Source of the DNA: Candidatus Nanohaloarchaea archaeon
GTDB lineage: Archaea; EX4484-52; GLR71
Length of the DNA: 20,356 nucleotides
Direction: 5' to 3'
Assembly: GCA_030671745.1 (NCBI GenBank)
Contig: DAOVHT010000008.1
Coordinates: 1 to 20,356, forward strand
A program made the translations under genes and the position numbers. The notes under the pieces were generated by a model. That model was not told the DNA's origin, searched no databases, and saw only the letters and a program-made list of their open reading frames with translations. Shown one piece after another: positions 13,438-20,356 of the stretch. Position 1 is the stretch's first letter. Each line of letters opens with the position of its first letter.

Positions 13438-16389
13438 ATGAGCCATAGACATATTGCACAATCTAAATTCATATTGACAATTGTTTTCTTTATTTCAGTA
13501 ATCCTTGGCATATCAGTATCGCCTGCATTTGCGCTGGATGAGACATTCACCATACCTGACCAGATTACGCGCGGTGAATCGTTTTACCTGTGCGGTGAGA
13601 TACCGCTCGATGTCGAGTGCATGGCAGGTACGGATCTGATCTCGTATGATTATGGCAGTTCTGAAGGGTATCTCACTAAATCAGAATCAGAACTTGATGT
13701 TACTATGGATATACTGTGCACAGAACTTACGACCGAAAATTACAATACTGACTATCCTGAAGACAGTGTCGAGATCACATTATACAATACCGGTTACTGC
13801 TATATAGATTATGTAAGCCACCCAGTCACATTCCTTGAGTTCTCGTCATCAACCAATAAGGCACGGCTTTCGATAGATGGCAATATCGCGTGGTATTCAC
13901 CAAGCGATACAATTGTTATCGATTCTGAAATCAATGCGCATTTCACTATCGAGGATATAATCGAGACACAATCAACCACATATATCAATGTGTCCTGCGA
14001 CTCCAACAAGATTGTCACAGCAACACATACCTCAACTTACATAAACGGTTCATGCGATGACAAGAACAAGATTGAGGTCAGTACTTGGTACGATTATGAG
14101 TACCTTAAGCTGGGTGATGTGAATGTCAATGTACTTACTGAATCTGTCGGCAAATACATATACGGGAATGTATCAGAACCTATCACATTCAAATTGAATC
14201 TGCTTGATGATGAAAATAATGTAATAAGTGGTGATGTCAATTTCGCTATACGGAATTACACCGGCGAGATCCTTGTCAAGGAAGACATGACCTATGATGT
14301 GGCTGAATCTGCATATGTCGCGAACTATACATTCGTGCGAGGTGCGCCTTACGGTTTTGTTGAGTTCAATGCATATTCGTCAGGAGAAGGATACGGTGGT
14401 GAATTCTATTATTTTACGACGGCCCCTTATATCCTGAACCAGACCATAAATGACAGTTCTGAGACTAATTTCAGCTATTTCTTAAAGGATCAGATACCGA
14501 TAAACATAAGCTATGACAATTATTATGGAGAGATCATATCCATAAACACCACAATGACGATTGACTATGATAACGGTTCAAGCAACACTTTTGATTTGCC
14601 GCTTAATGTGACTGACACATATCATGTATATAATGTACCTGGTGACTCGCCCGGCAACTATACACTTACAACCACTGTGTATCATTCAACGGGCGACAAT
14701 AAGGCTTATGTGAAAAATATAAGGGTTGATGGTTTCACACTTAAGATAAGCACTGACCCGTTCTGGGAGGTAGGTGACAACATAACTTTTTCAGCATGGA
14801 TTGAGGACCGGCGCGGTGACCCACCAGTTGTTGTGGCATCAAGTGCAGTATTCACATTATCTACTCCTTCCGGGCAGAATACAGAGCTCACGACTGTAAA
14901 CACGAGCGAATACAAGCAGAAAGCAAATTACCAGACCACCAATACTACCTCAATGGGATATTACACAATCAAAGTCAGTTCAATCGATACATATGGACAC
15001 AATTATTATGGTGAATACATGTTCTCTATAGGTGGCATCTATTCGAACCAGTTCATTGAGATCAATGTCCCTGACAGGTTCACTATCAATTCCAGTGGCA
15101 ATCACAGCGTCAATATAACTGTCAAAAACATAAAGGACCAGAAATTGTATGACCTCACGGCCCATGAAGAGAATGAGACGGATTACATTGATGTGAACAT
15201 GTCTGAAACTGATGTTGATATCAATGCAAGCGAATCGACTGAAATCCTTATTGTTATTACACCAGATGGACTTTCTAATGGGAATTATGAACGAGTCATA
15301 CATGTAGAGATCAATGATAATACTATCGATGTGCCGGTCCTGTTCACTGTGGACCTCAATCCTAAAGCTTTCGTATCGAACAGATACTTTGATAATTCTA
15401 GTTTTGATATAACTATGTTCAAAGGCATTACAACACAGGAAGTCGTGATGATCAAAAATATCGGTGACCGTGATATGGATATACCATCGATCCATTTTTT
15501 AGGTGATGATATGATAGGTAATGTCACTGCAGTCCAGCCTGCAAGTAACTTATACATAAACGATTCAACAAATGTTGCATTAAAGTTTGATTTTGATACT
15601 GCAGGAGATTATGAGGGGGAACTCTGGGTCAGCTCACCTAATCTGCCCGACCAGGGATACAATATCACTATCCATGTATTGGAAGGGTCATCCGGTGAAG
15701 TTTCAGTACTGTCGGATCGGTTGGCACTTATCGGTAACTCTCGTGACGCTTTAGAATTCAATGCGACAACAAATGATTTGAATCTTAATTTCTCAACGGT
15801 TGACGAGATGATCATCAATGCAACCAACTTGAGATCATACATATTATCCAAATATGTAAATCCTGAAAATGCTGAGATGGTCAAAGATAATATAACGCAG
15901 CTTGAAGACATGCTCTCTGATATTGATGATGAACTTGACGATATTGAAATGACATATTCAATATTATTGAAACCTAAAGCAGGAGATAGTGTCTGTGATG
16001 CAAGTGAATCATGTTCCAGTTCAGATTGCAAGAATGAAAGACGATGCATTGTTGAGCAGGTCGAGAAAGAAGAAACTGTTTGTGGGGATGGAACATGTGC
16101 TTTCAATGAAGGAGAATGTGACACATGTCCTTCTGACTGTGGTGATGACAGGTTCTGTGCAGCATTGTCTCAACCAACAGATGATAAACCGACAAGTTCT
16201 GGTGGATTTCCTGTAGGCATTGTTGTAGGGGTCGTTGTCCTTCTTGTGATTGCAGTCATTATTGCTACAAGTCTTGTGCCTGATGATGCTGTTCCTGGCC
16301 AGGTTGGGGCGAGTGGTGCAATGCCGAACAAAATGACTGAAATTCTTGAGAAAATCCAGGATAGCCTTTCCGGAAACAAGAAAAAGTGA
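13438..16389 (+). CDS. Large cell-surface glycoprotein with Ig-like domains, Cys-rich stalk and C-terminal anchor
   Basis: About 983 residues. A basic start and hydrophobic helix (FILTIVFFISVILGISVS) ending AFA form a Sec signal peptide of some 33 residues. The long extracellular part is beta-rich, resembles serial Ig-like/CARDB-type domains, and carries about thirty N-x-S/T sequons, so it is probably heavily N-glycosylated. A helical acidic segment (about 790-849) leads to a Cys-rich region (854-909) with CGDGTCAFNEGECDTCPSDCG, a motif seen in secreted archaeal proteins. A membrane helix follows (VGIVVGVVVLLVIAVIIATSLV, about 927-948), then a short cytoplasmic tail ending GNKKK. Near 178-215 a short unit is repeated (TYINVSC, TYINGSC). 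It may be an S-layer component or adhesin; the family is not recognised. GTG at 13435 is in frame, but ATG at 13438 is preferred. Confidence 0.85.
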   Translation: MSHRHIAQSKFILTIVFFISVILGISVSPAFALDETFTIPDQITRGESFYLCGEIPLDVECMAGTDLISYDYGSSEGYLTKSESELDVTMDILCTELTTENYNTDYPEDSVEITLYNTGYCYIDYVSHPVTFLEFSSSTNKARLSIDGNIAWYSPSDTIVIDSEINAHFTIEDIIETQSTTYINVSCDSNKIVTATHTSTYINGSCDDKNKIEVSTWYDYEYLKLGDVNVNVLTESVGKYIYGNVSEPITFKLNLLDDENNVISGDVNFAIRNYTGEILVKEDMTYDVAESAYVANYTFVRGAPYGFVEFNAYSSGEGYGGEFYYFTTAPYILNQTINDSSETNFSYFLKDQIPINISYDNYYGEIISINTTMTIDYDNGSSNTFDLPLNVTDTYHVYNVPGDSPGNYTLTTTVYHSTGDNKAYVKNIRVDGFTLKISTDPFWEVGDNITFSAWIEDRRGDPPVVVASSAVFTLSTPSGQNTELTTVNTSEYKQKANYQTTNTTSMGYYTIKVSSIDTYGHNYYGEYMFSIGGIYSNQFIEINVPDRFTINSSGNHSVNITVKNIKDQKLYDLTAHEENETDYIDVNMSETDVDINASESTEILIVITPDGLSNGNYERVIHVEINDNTIDVPVLFTVDLNPKAFVSNRYFDNSSFDITMFKGITTQEVVMIKNIGDRDMDIPSIHFLGDDMIGNVTAVQPASNLYINDSTNVALKFDFDTAGDYEGELWVSSPNLPDQGYNITIHVLEGSSGEVSVLSDRLALIGNSRDALEFNATTNDLNLNFSTVDEMIINATNLRSYILSKYVNPENAEMVKDNITQLEDMLSDIDDELDDIEMTYSILLKPKAGDSVCDASESCSSSDCKNERRCIVEQVEKEETVCGDGTCAFNEGECDTCPSDCGDDRFCAALSQPTDDKPTSSGGFPVGIVVGVVVLLVIAVIIATSLVPDDAVPGQVGASGAMPNKMTEILEKIQDSLSGNKKK

Positions 16390-16406
16390 TCTTTTGTGTA
16401 AATTCT

Positions 16407-16422
16407 TTTATATTTATAATAT
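16407..16422 (+). promoter_or_regulatory. TATA box of the DRG GTPase gene
   Basis: TTTTATATTTATAATA holds two overlapping TATA elements centred near 16412 and 16417. They place the transcription start a few bases before, or at, the ATG at 16444. Confidence 0.5.
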
Positions 16423-16443
16423 ACCAGTATTAATTGAAAGCAT

Positions 16444-17544
16444 ATGGGCGCTGAAGAAAATAAGATACAAAAGCTTAGGGAAGAACTTGATAGGACACCA
16501 TCTAACAAAGGCACACAGCACCATAGGGGACTTCTTAAGGCTAAAATTGCAGCACTCAGTGAAACCAAGGAGAAAAAGGCATCCGGTACTGGAGCGGCTC
16601 TAGGGGGCTATTCTGTAAAGAAGACAGGGGATGCCACAGTCGTGCTTATCGGGTTTCCGTCTGTCGGGAAATCTACATTGCTCAACAAGATCACAAATGC
16701 TAATTCTGAGGTAGGTGGCTATGATTTCACCACACTGGACGTCATCCCGGGCGTTCTTGAATATGAGGGGGCCAAGATACAGATACTTGACGTCCCAGGA
16801 ATCATTGAAGGCGCCGCTGAAGGTAAAGGACGTGGCCGTGAGATACTGTCTGTCATCTGCAATTCTGACCTTGTCATCATCATGACCGATGTGTTCAAGA
16901 TAAGGCATATCGACATAATCAAGAAAGAACTGTACAATGGCCGTATCCGGCTGGAATCAAAAAAACCAGATGTTACGATTGAGAAGACGGGCCGTGGCGG
17001 GATAACTGTCAACACGGCCGTAAAACTTGAAAAGATTGATGCGAGGACAGTCAAGGCTGTCCTTAACGGGCACAGGATCATGAATGCTAATGTGGTCATA
17101 TACACAGATGTGACGGATGATCAGCTTACAGACATCATACTTAATAACAGGAAATATGTCCCCATGGTAGTACTTGTCAATAAATCTGAATTCATTGATG
17201 AGGTCGAGATGGATGCGATACGCAATAAGTATCCGGATGACATTGTACAATTCATATCTGCTGAAAAAGAGACTAATCTTGAAGAATTGAAGGTCATGAT
17301 ATATGATAAGCTTCAGTTTATCCAGATACATACGAAACCTGTAGGTAAAGAAGCCGATATGGATGAGCCTCTGATTATGACTAGAGGTTGCACTGTAGGG
17401 GATGTGTGCGACAAACTGCATATGAGTTTCAAGAAAAGGTTCAAGTATGCGCGAATCTTCGGCAAGTCTGCTAAATTTGACGGGCAGAGAAAGAACTTGG
17501 GGCATGTACTTGTCGACGGTGATGTTGTCGAACTGCATCTCTGA
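16444..17544 (+). CDS. DRG-family (OBG superfamily) GTPase with TGS domain
   Basis: A 366-residue archaeal homologue of eukaryotic DRG/Rbg GTPases. The order is an N-terminal basic helical region (1-60), the P-loop GFPSVGKST (70-78), FTTLDVIPG with the G2 threonines (95-103), G3 DVPG (116-119), the Gly-rich EGAAEGKGRGREIL typical of OBG/DRG proteins, an insert of helices and strands (about 150-235), G4 NKSE (246-249), G5 SAE (272-274), and a C-terminal TGS domain (about 292-366). Family members associate with ribosomes and are linked to translation. In G4 the usual Asp of NKxD is Glu here, a conservative but notable change. The gene is a single unit with its own promoter. Confidence 0.94.
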   Translation: MGAEENKIQKLREELDRTPSNKGTQHHRGLLKAKIAALSETKEKKASGTGAALGGYSVKKTGDATVVLIGFPSVGKSTLLNKITNANSEVGGYDFTTLDVIPGVLEYEGAKIQILDVPGIIEGAAEGKGRGREILSVICNSDLVIIMTDVFKIRHIDIIKKELYNGRIRLESKKPDVTIEKTGRGGITVNTAVKLEKIDARTVKAVLNGHRIMNANVVIYTDVTDDQLTDIILNNRKYVPMVVLVNKSEFIDEVEMDAIRNKYPDDIVQFISAEKETNLEELKVMIYDKLQFIQIHTKPVGKEADMDEPLIMTRGCTVGDVCDKLHMSFKKRFKYARIFGKSAKFDGQRKNLGHVLVDGDVVELHL

Positions 17545-17550
17545 TCAGGA

Positions 17551-17560
17551 TTTATAAATT
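17551..17560 (+). promoter_or_regulatory. TATA box of the 56-residue cysteine protein gene
   Basis: TTTATAAATT is centred about 25 bases before 17580, matching a leaderless start at ATG 17582. This is the main support that the tiny frame is a gene. Confidence 0.55.
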
Positions 17561-17581
17561 TTGGATCATATATTATGATGT

Positions 17582-17752
17582 ATGAGTTATGAAGAACCAT
17601 GCACTAATCCTTTCTGTAATTTTACAATAGGTTGTGGATCTTTAACACATAAATACTGTGATGGTTACAGACCACCAATAATTTCGGATGATGGTATTCA
17701 AGAGAATATGATTACAGTTCTTAAACAGGTTGAGATCATCAAGAATTTGTAA
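17582..17752 (+). CDS. Tiny cysteine-rich protein (56 residues), possible zinc binder
   Basis: A short frame of 56 residues starting MSYEEPCTNPFC. It has C7, C12, C18 and C26 with H23, spaced C-x4-C-x5-C-x4-H-x2-C, enough to hold one zinc ion or to form disulfides. The second half (IQENMITVLKQVEIIKNL) should be a single helix. No signal peptide is present, so a cytoplasmic zinc-binding protein is more likely than a secreted one. A well-placed TATA box supports expression from ATG 17582. It sits between the DRG gene and a convergent unknown gene. I do not recognise a family. Confidence 0.6.
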   Translation: MSYEEPCTNPFCNFTIGCGSLTHKYCDGYRPPIISDDGIQENMITVLKQVEIIKNL

Positions 17753-17835
17753 TGCAGATATTATTCATATAAAATGGTTTCATAACTAAAGTTTTAAAAA
17801 TACATAATTTTAGACTGTTAATATGTAAAACTCAT

Positions 17836-18267
17836 TCAGGTGTATAATAGATTTACGATGTTACCAACTGCAGGTATCTGTATAGAAAGATCTGTGTCAG
17901 TTATAATGTTTACAAGTTCAGGAGTTTCCATAATTTCATCAGCACCTGATGTATATTTTACTTTTATACTTGCTATTGTAGCACCTATCAGTCCAGGGAT
18001 GATCTCAACTGGATCATAATTATCTGCTTTTATTACATGATAATATTCTGCAGCATTTTTAATCTCTGTTTCAGTAAGAAATACAGTATCATGGGTTGTG
18101 CCGAAATATAATTTTTCTTCACTGCCATCTTTCAGGATTGTAAGTTCGTTGCCTGAAAGGTCTATCACTTCAGCTCCTTCAAGATATTCAAAAGGTGTCG
18201 TGTCATCTATATCGGGCAGATGTCTCTCTAGAAGAACTGATTTATATGAAATCATATTGTTACTCAC
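17836..18267 (-). CDS. Hypothetical acidic beta-rich protein
   Basis: An unknown 143-residue acidic protein with no signal peptide or membrane helix. The segment YLEGAEVIDLSGNELTILKDG and later VKYTSGADEIMETPELVNII read as beta strands separated by turns. A helix is likely at TETEIKNAAEYYHVIKAD. GTG at 18267 fits a leaderless start from the TATA-like CCTTAAAAAC (about 18289-18298); ATG at 18255 (MISYKSVLLERHL) is the alternative, four codons in. It converges with the 56-residue gene and is divergent from the DUF1704 gene. Coding potential looks real because the frame is long and strand neighbours leave room, but function is unknown. Confidence 0.65.
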   Translation of the reverse strand: MSNNMISYKSVLLERHLPDIDDTTPFEYLEGAEVIDLSGNELTILKDGSEEKLYFGTTHDTVFLTETEIKNAAEYYHVIKADNYDPVEIIPGLIGATIASIKVKYTSGADEIMETPELVNIITDTDLSIQIPAVGNIVNLLYT

Positions 18268-18362
18268 ACATAATTATTGTATTCTGATGTTTTTAAGGTT
18301 TGGGATTATGGAGATATAAGTTTCGTAAATTCTTTGTCATAGGATACTAACTTCTTAAATTA

Positions 18363-18370
18363 TTTATATA
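18363..18370 (+). promoter_or_regulatory. TATA box of the DUF1704 gene
   Basis: TTTATATA is centred about 25 bases before the ATG at 18392, predicting a leaderless message. Confidence 0.6.
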
Positions 18371-18391
18371 CTACTGACCTCCATATTATGT

Positions 18392-19477
18392 ATGAAACCA
18401 GCAAGAAGTATCAGAGAGTACAATGAACTGGACAGGACCCTCATTGACCTTGCCAAAGACATAAAACCACTGTATTATCTCACCCCGATAAATGATGATG
18501 CGGAAAAAGTTAAATTCTTTTCAAATTCTCAATATGTACCTAATTTCAAGTATCGAAAATTGGAATATGACGCTTCTCTTGTTGAAGGGAGATTAAAATC
18601 AATAAGGGTGCCGGATGATGTCTTAGGGACCATATTTGCACACAGGAAAAAAGAGATATTGCTGATGAATGAGATGATGATGAACCGGGATGATAAAGAG
18701 TTCATCAAGAAGGCAAGCAGTAGCATCTATGGTACACCCAGCAAGAAACTTGTGGTTTTGGCAAAAAAGATACTGGCTAAAATACCTGCCTCTGAACTAA
18801 AGAAAGATGTATCTGCAACAAAGGTCAAGAAGGCTTTGAAAGATGCTTTAGGCGATGATAATCTGACTGATTGGACTATTGAATATTCAAGTAAAAGATG
18901 GACCACTGTCTATCCTGCTGAAAAAAAGATAACAATCTGCAAAACACGAAAATTCGCATCAATAGATCCAAAACGATTGGGTGTGCATGAGGTCGGGGTG
19001 CATGCATTAAGGGCTGCGAATGGTCATGCTCAGCCATTAAAGATATTTGCTACGGGGTTACCCGGTTACTTATCGACAGAAGAAGGCTTGGCATCATATC
19101 TTGAGCATAAGACAGGTAATACAAGTCCTGAATTGATGCGCGATTATGCTGGGCGGGTGATTGCTGTTGATTCTTTGTGCAATGGGTTAAGTTTCAGGGA
19201 ATGTTTTAAGATATTGACTAAAAACTATGATTTAAGTGATGAACATGCATGGAATCTGACTGTGCGGGCCTATAGGGGTGGGGGCTATGTCAAGGATCAT
19301 GTGTATCTTGAGGGATATTACAAAATAAAGGCGTTTGCCGATACTGGTGGTGACCTCAGAATGCTTTATGTAGGTAAATTCGGTATTGAGGACCTGCCCC
19401 TGGTTAGAGAGCTTTTAGATGAAGGAATCCTTAAGAAACCCGAACACTTGCCGTCATTCTTACAGGAAAGCGTCTAG
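18392..19477 (+). CDS. DUF1704 (QEGLA/MATCAP-type) zinc metallopeptidase homologue
   Basis: A 361-residue member of the DUF1704 family. The zinc motif is H199-E200-x3-H204 in HEVGVHALRAANGHAQP, with a third ligand in STEEGLASYLEH (E230 or E231; the family's QEGLA-type motif). The later AYRGGGYVKDHVYLEG (about 293-308) is also strongly conserved. The N-terminal 150 residues are helical. Bacterial members are named flavohemoglobin expression-modulating proteins, and the eukaryotic member MATCAP removes the C-terminal tyrosine of alpha-tubulin. A peptidase or carboxypeptidase activity here is inferred from the intact HExxxH site; the substrate is unknown. The last 18 bases overlap the end of the convergent HerA gene. 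Confidence 0.88.
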   Translation: MKPARSIREYNELDRTLIDLAKDIKPLYYLTPINDDAEKVKFFSNSQYVPNFKYRKLEYDASLVEGRLKSIRVPDDVLGTIFAHRKKEILLMNEMMMNRDDKEFIKKASSSIYGTPSKKLVVLAKKILAKIPASELKKDVSATKVKKALKDALGDDNLTDWTIEYSSKRWTTVYPAEKKITICKTRKFASIDPKRLGVHEVGVHALRAANGHAQPLKIFATGLPGYLSTEEGLASYLEHKTGNTSPELMRDYAGRVIAVDSLCNGLSFRECFKILTKNYDLSDEHAWNLTVRAYRGGGYVKDHVYLEGYYKIKAFADTGGDLRMLYVGKFGIEDLPLVRELLDEGILKKPEHLPSFLQESV

Positions 19478-20356
19478 GTCTTTGTCGTACTGCTCTTTCT
19501 TTTCTGAATATTCAACTGCGGCCTGTTCAAGGGTCCGTGAGTGCGCAGGCTCGTCAGACTTTCTCTTCCTTACTTTTATGAATGTCGGGTAGCCGACAGC
19601 TTCACCAACAATCACTGCCTCACCTGTCCTTAACGATGCGATTGAGTTTACGACATCTCTTGTCAGGCCCTCGCTTGTTCTCCCTATGTGGTCAAGGTCT
19701 GAGGGGTTTGTGACGCGCATTATTATGTGAGTATTACATTGAGATAATGCAGTTGTTGATAGGTATACCGGCCTCTGGCTTACAAGGCACAGGGATGCAT
19801 AGAATTTCCTGCCTTCTCGCGCAATCTTTTCAATTATGGATTTTGATATAGCACTTGTCTTCTTGACCTTTTCCGGGGCGAAATTGTGCGCCTCCTCAAC
19901 CACCAGTACAAATGGCGGGATGTTGCCTTTCTGTCGTTCTGAGAACAGGTTTTCTGCCATCGATGCAGCTATCACCTGACGTTTTCTCTGGTTCATGAGT
20001 GCGCTCATGTCAATTATGACCAGATTTCCGGGTTTTACATCTTTCAATGTCGGGTAATCAAACTTGCCGAAAAGTCTCATGTTCTTCAGACCCCGCAGTC
20101 TTCCTAGAATCGGGTCCTTGACGTTTGATTTCAGGGTTGAGTCGACCTTCAATGTTTTTATCAGGTCGTCAAGGTCAAACTTGCCACTGTCCTTGAACTC
20201 TTTTCTTAATGAGTCCATGGTCTTGTCCAATGCCAGTGACTGGGCAGGTGACAATGATTCGAAGAAACGTTCAAAAGATCTTGCGGTGTAATTCTGGATG
20301 CTTATCTGGATATCTTTGCCTCTTATGACCTTTACTTTTTTCAGGTATTTACGGTC
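19460..20356 (-). CDS. herA: HerA-type hexameric ATPase, N-terminus cut by window edge
   Basis: The frame is open from the stop at 19460 to the right edge (298 codons), so the N-terminal part, with the Walker A motif, is outside. The visible part matches the C-terminal region of HerA: NLVIIDMSALMNQRKRQ, Walker B FVLVVEEAHNFAP, the AREGRKFYASLCLVSQRP segment with its arginine, and SQCNTHIIMRVTNPSDLDHI. HerA is a bipolar FtsK/HerA-superfamily translocase that works with NurA, Mre11 and Rad50 on DNA ends. Related HerA-like ATPases serve in defence systems, so the chromosomal repair role is likely but not certain without the rest. Any internal start such as TTG at 20254 is not real, because coding sequence continues upstream. 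Confidence 0.88.
   Translation of the reverse strand, partial: DRKYLKKVKVIRGKDIQISIQNYTARSFERFFESLSPAQSLALDKTMDSLRKEFKDSGKFDLDDLIKTLKVDSTLKSNVKDPILGRLRGLKNMRLFGKFDYPTLKDVKPGNLVIIDMSALMNQRKRQVIAASMAENLFSERQKGNIPPFVLVVEEAHNFAPEKVKKTSAISKSIIEKIAREGRKFYASLCLVSQRPVYLSTTALSQCNTHIIMRVTNPSDLDHIGRTSEGLTRDVVNSIASLRTGEAVIVGEAVGYPTFIKVRKRKSDEPAHSRTLEQAAVEYSEKKEQYDKDLDAFL

Noticed and set aside
15609..16124. A 171-codon open frame on the minus strand
   Set aside because: It is antisense to the surface glycoprotein gene and very Ser-rich, as expected of a reverse-strand shadow.

Overview
This window is archaeal chromosomal DNA. It encodes archaeal-type translation proteins (uL16/L10e, L7Ae, S28e, L24e and the short archaeal form of aIF5B/IF-2), an archaeal DRG-type GTPase with a TGS domain, a DUF1512 protein and the end of a HerA ATPase. 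Most transcription units also have an A/T-rich TATA-like box centred about 25 bases upstream of the start codon or of a short leader, as archaeal promoters do. Many single genes look leaderless, while the DUF1512, aIF5B, L10e and S28e genes have a GGTGA-type Shine-Dalgarno site. The lineage cannot be fixed from this window. The insert-bearing NDK, the salvage-type nucleotide enzymes and the large Cys-motif surface glycoprotein make a DPANN archaeon (Woesearchaeota/Pacearchaeota-like) my best guess, at low to moderate confidence.

Left part (1-4850). A partial, A/T-rich unknown gene runs off the left edge on the minus strand. It is followed on the plus strand by a NIF3-family metalloprotein, a membrane-anchored DUF1512 protein, a dCMP deaminase and a standalone pyruvate-kinase C-terminal-domain protein. 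A second A/T-rich unknown gene on the minus strand has a probable frame break near its start. A short intergenic region with iteron-like repeats then leads into rpl10e.

Middle (4990-11850, mostly minus strand). In order are a large coiled-coil protein made of nested repeats, some duplicated recently at the DNA level; a small helical protein with an Ala/Gln/Asn-rich tail; aIF5B; a nucleoside 2-deoxyribosyltransferase divergent from a small zinc-finger/HTH protein; NDK; and rpl24e, rps28e and rpl7ae. Read in the direction of transcription, L7Ae-S28e-L24e-NDK-aIF5B is a classic archaeal gene order. Here it is opened between NDK and aIF5B by the deoxyribosyltransferase and zinc-finger genes.

Right part (12010-20356). 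A very A/T-rich gene encodes a Shedu-like (DUF4263) nuclease with an unrecognised N-terminal region and a four-cysteine zinc-binding segment. It is a candidate single-gene anti-phage defence system. A divergent gene encodes a heavily sequon-bearing surface protein with signal peptide, Cys-rich stalk and C-terminal membrane anchor. Then come a DRG-family GTPase, a 56-residue cysteine protein, an unknown minus-strand protein, a DUF1704 (QEGLA/MATCAP-type) metallopeptidase homologue, and the C-terminal part of HerA, which overlaps the DUF1704 gene tail to tail.

Functional themes are translation, deoxynucleotide salvage (dCMP deaminase, deoxyribosyltransferase, NDK), cell surface and defence. I see no tRNA, rRNA, CRISPR array or insertion sequence, and no gene-free stretch longer than 300 bases.
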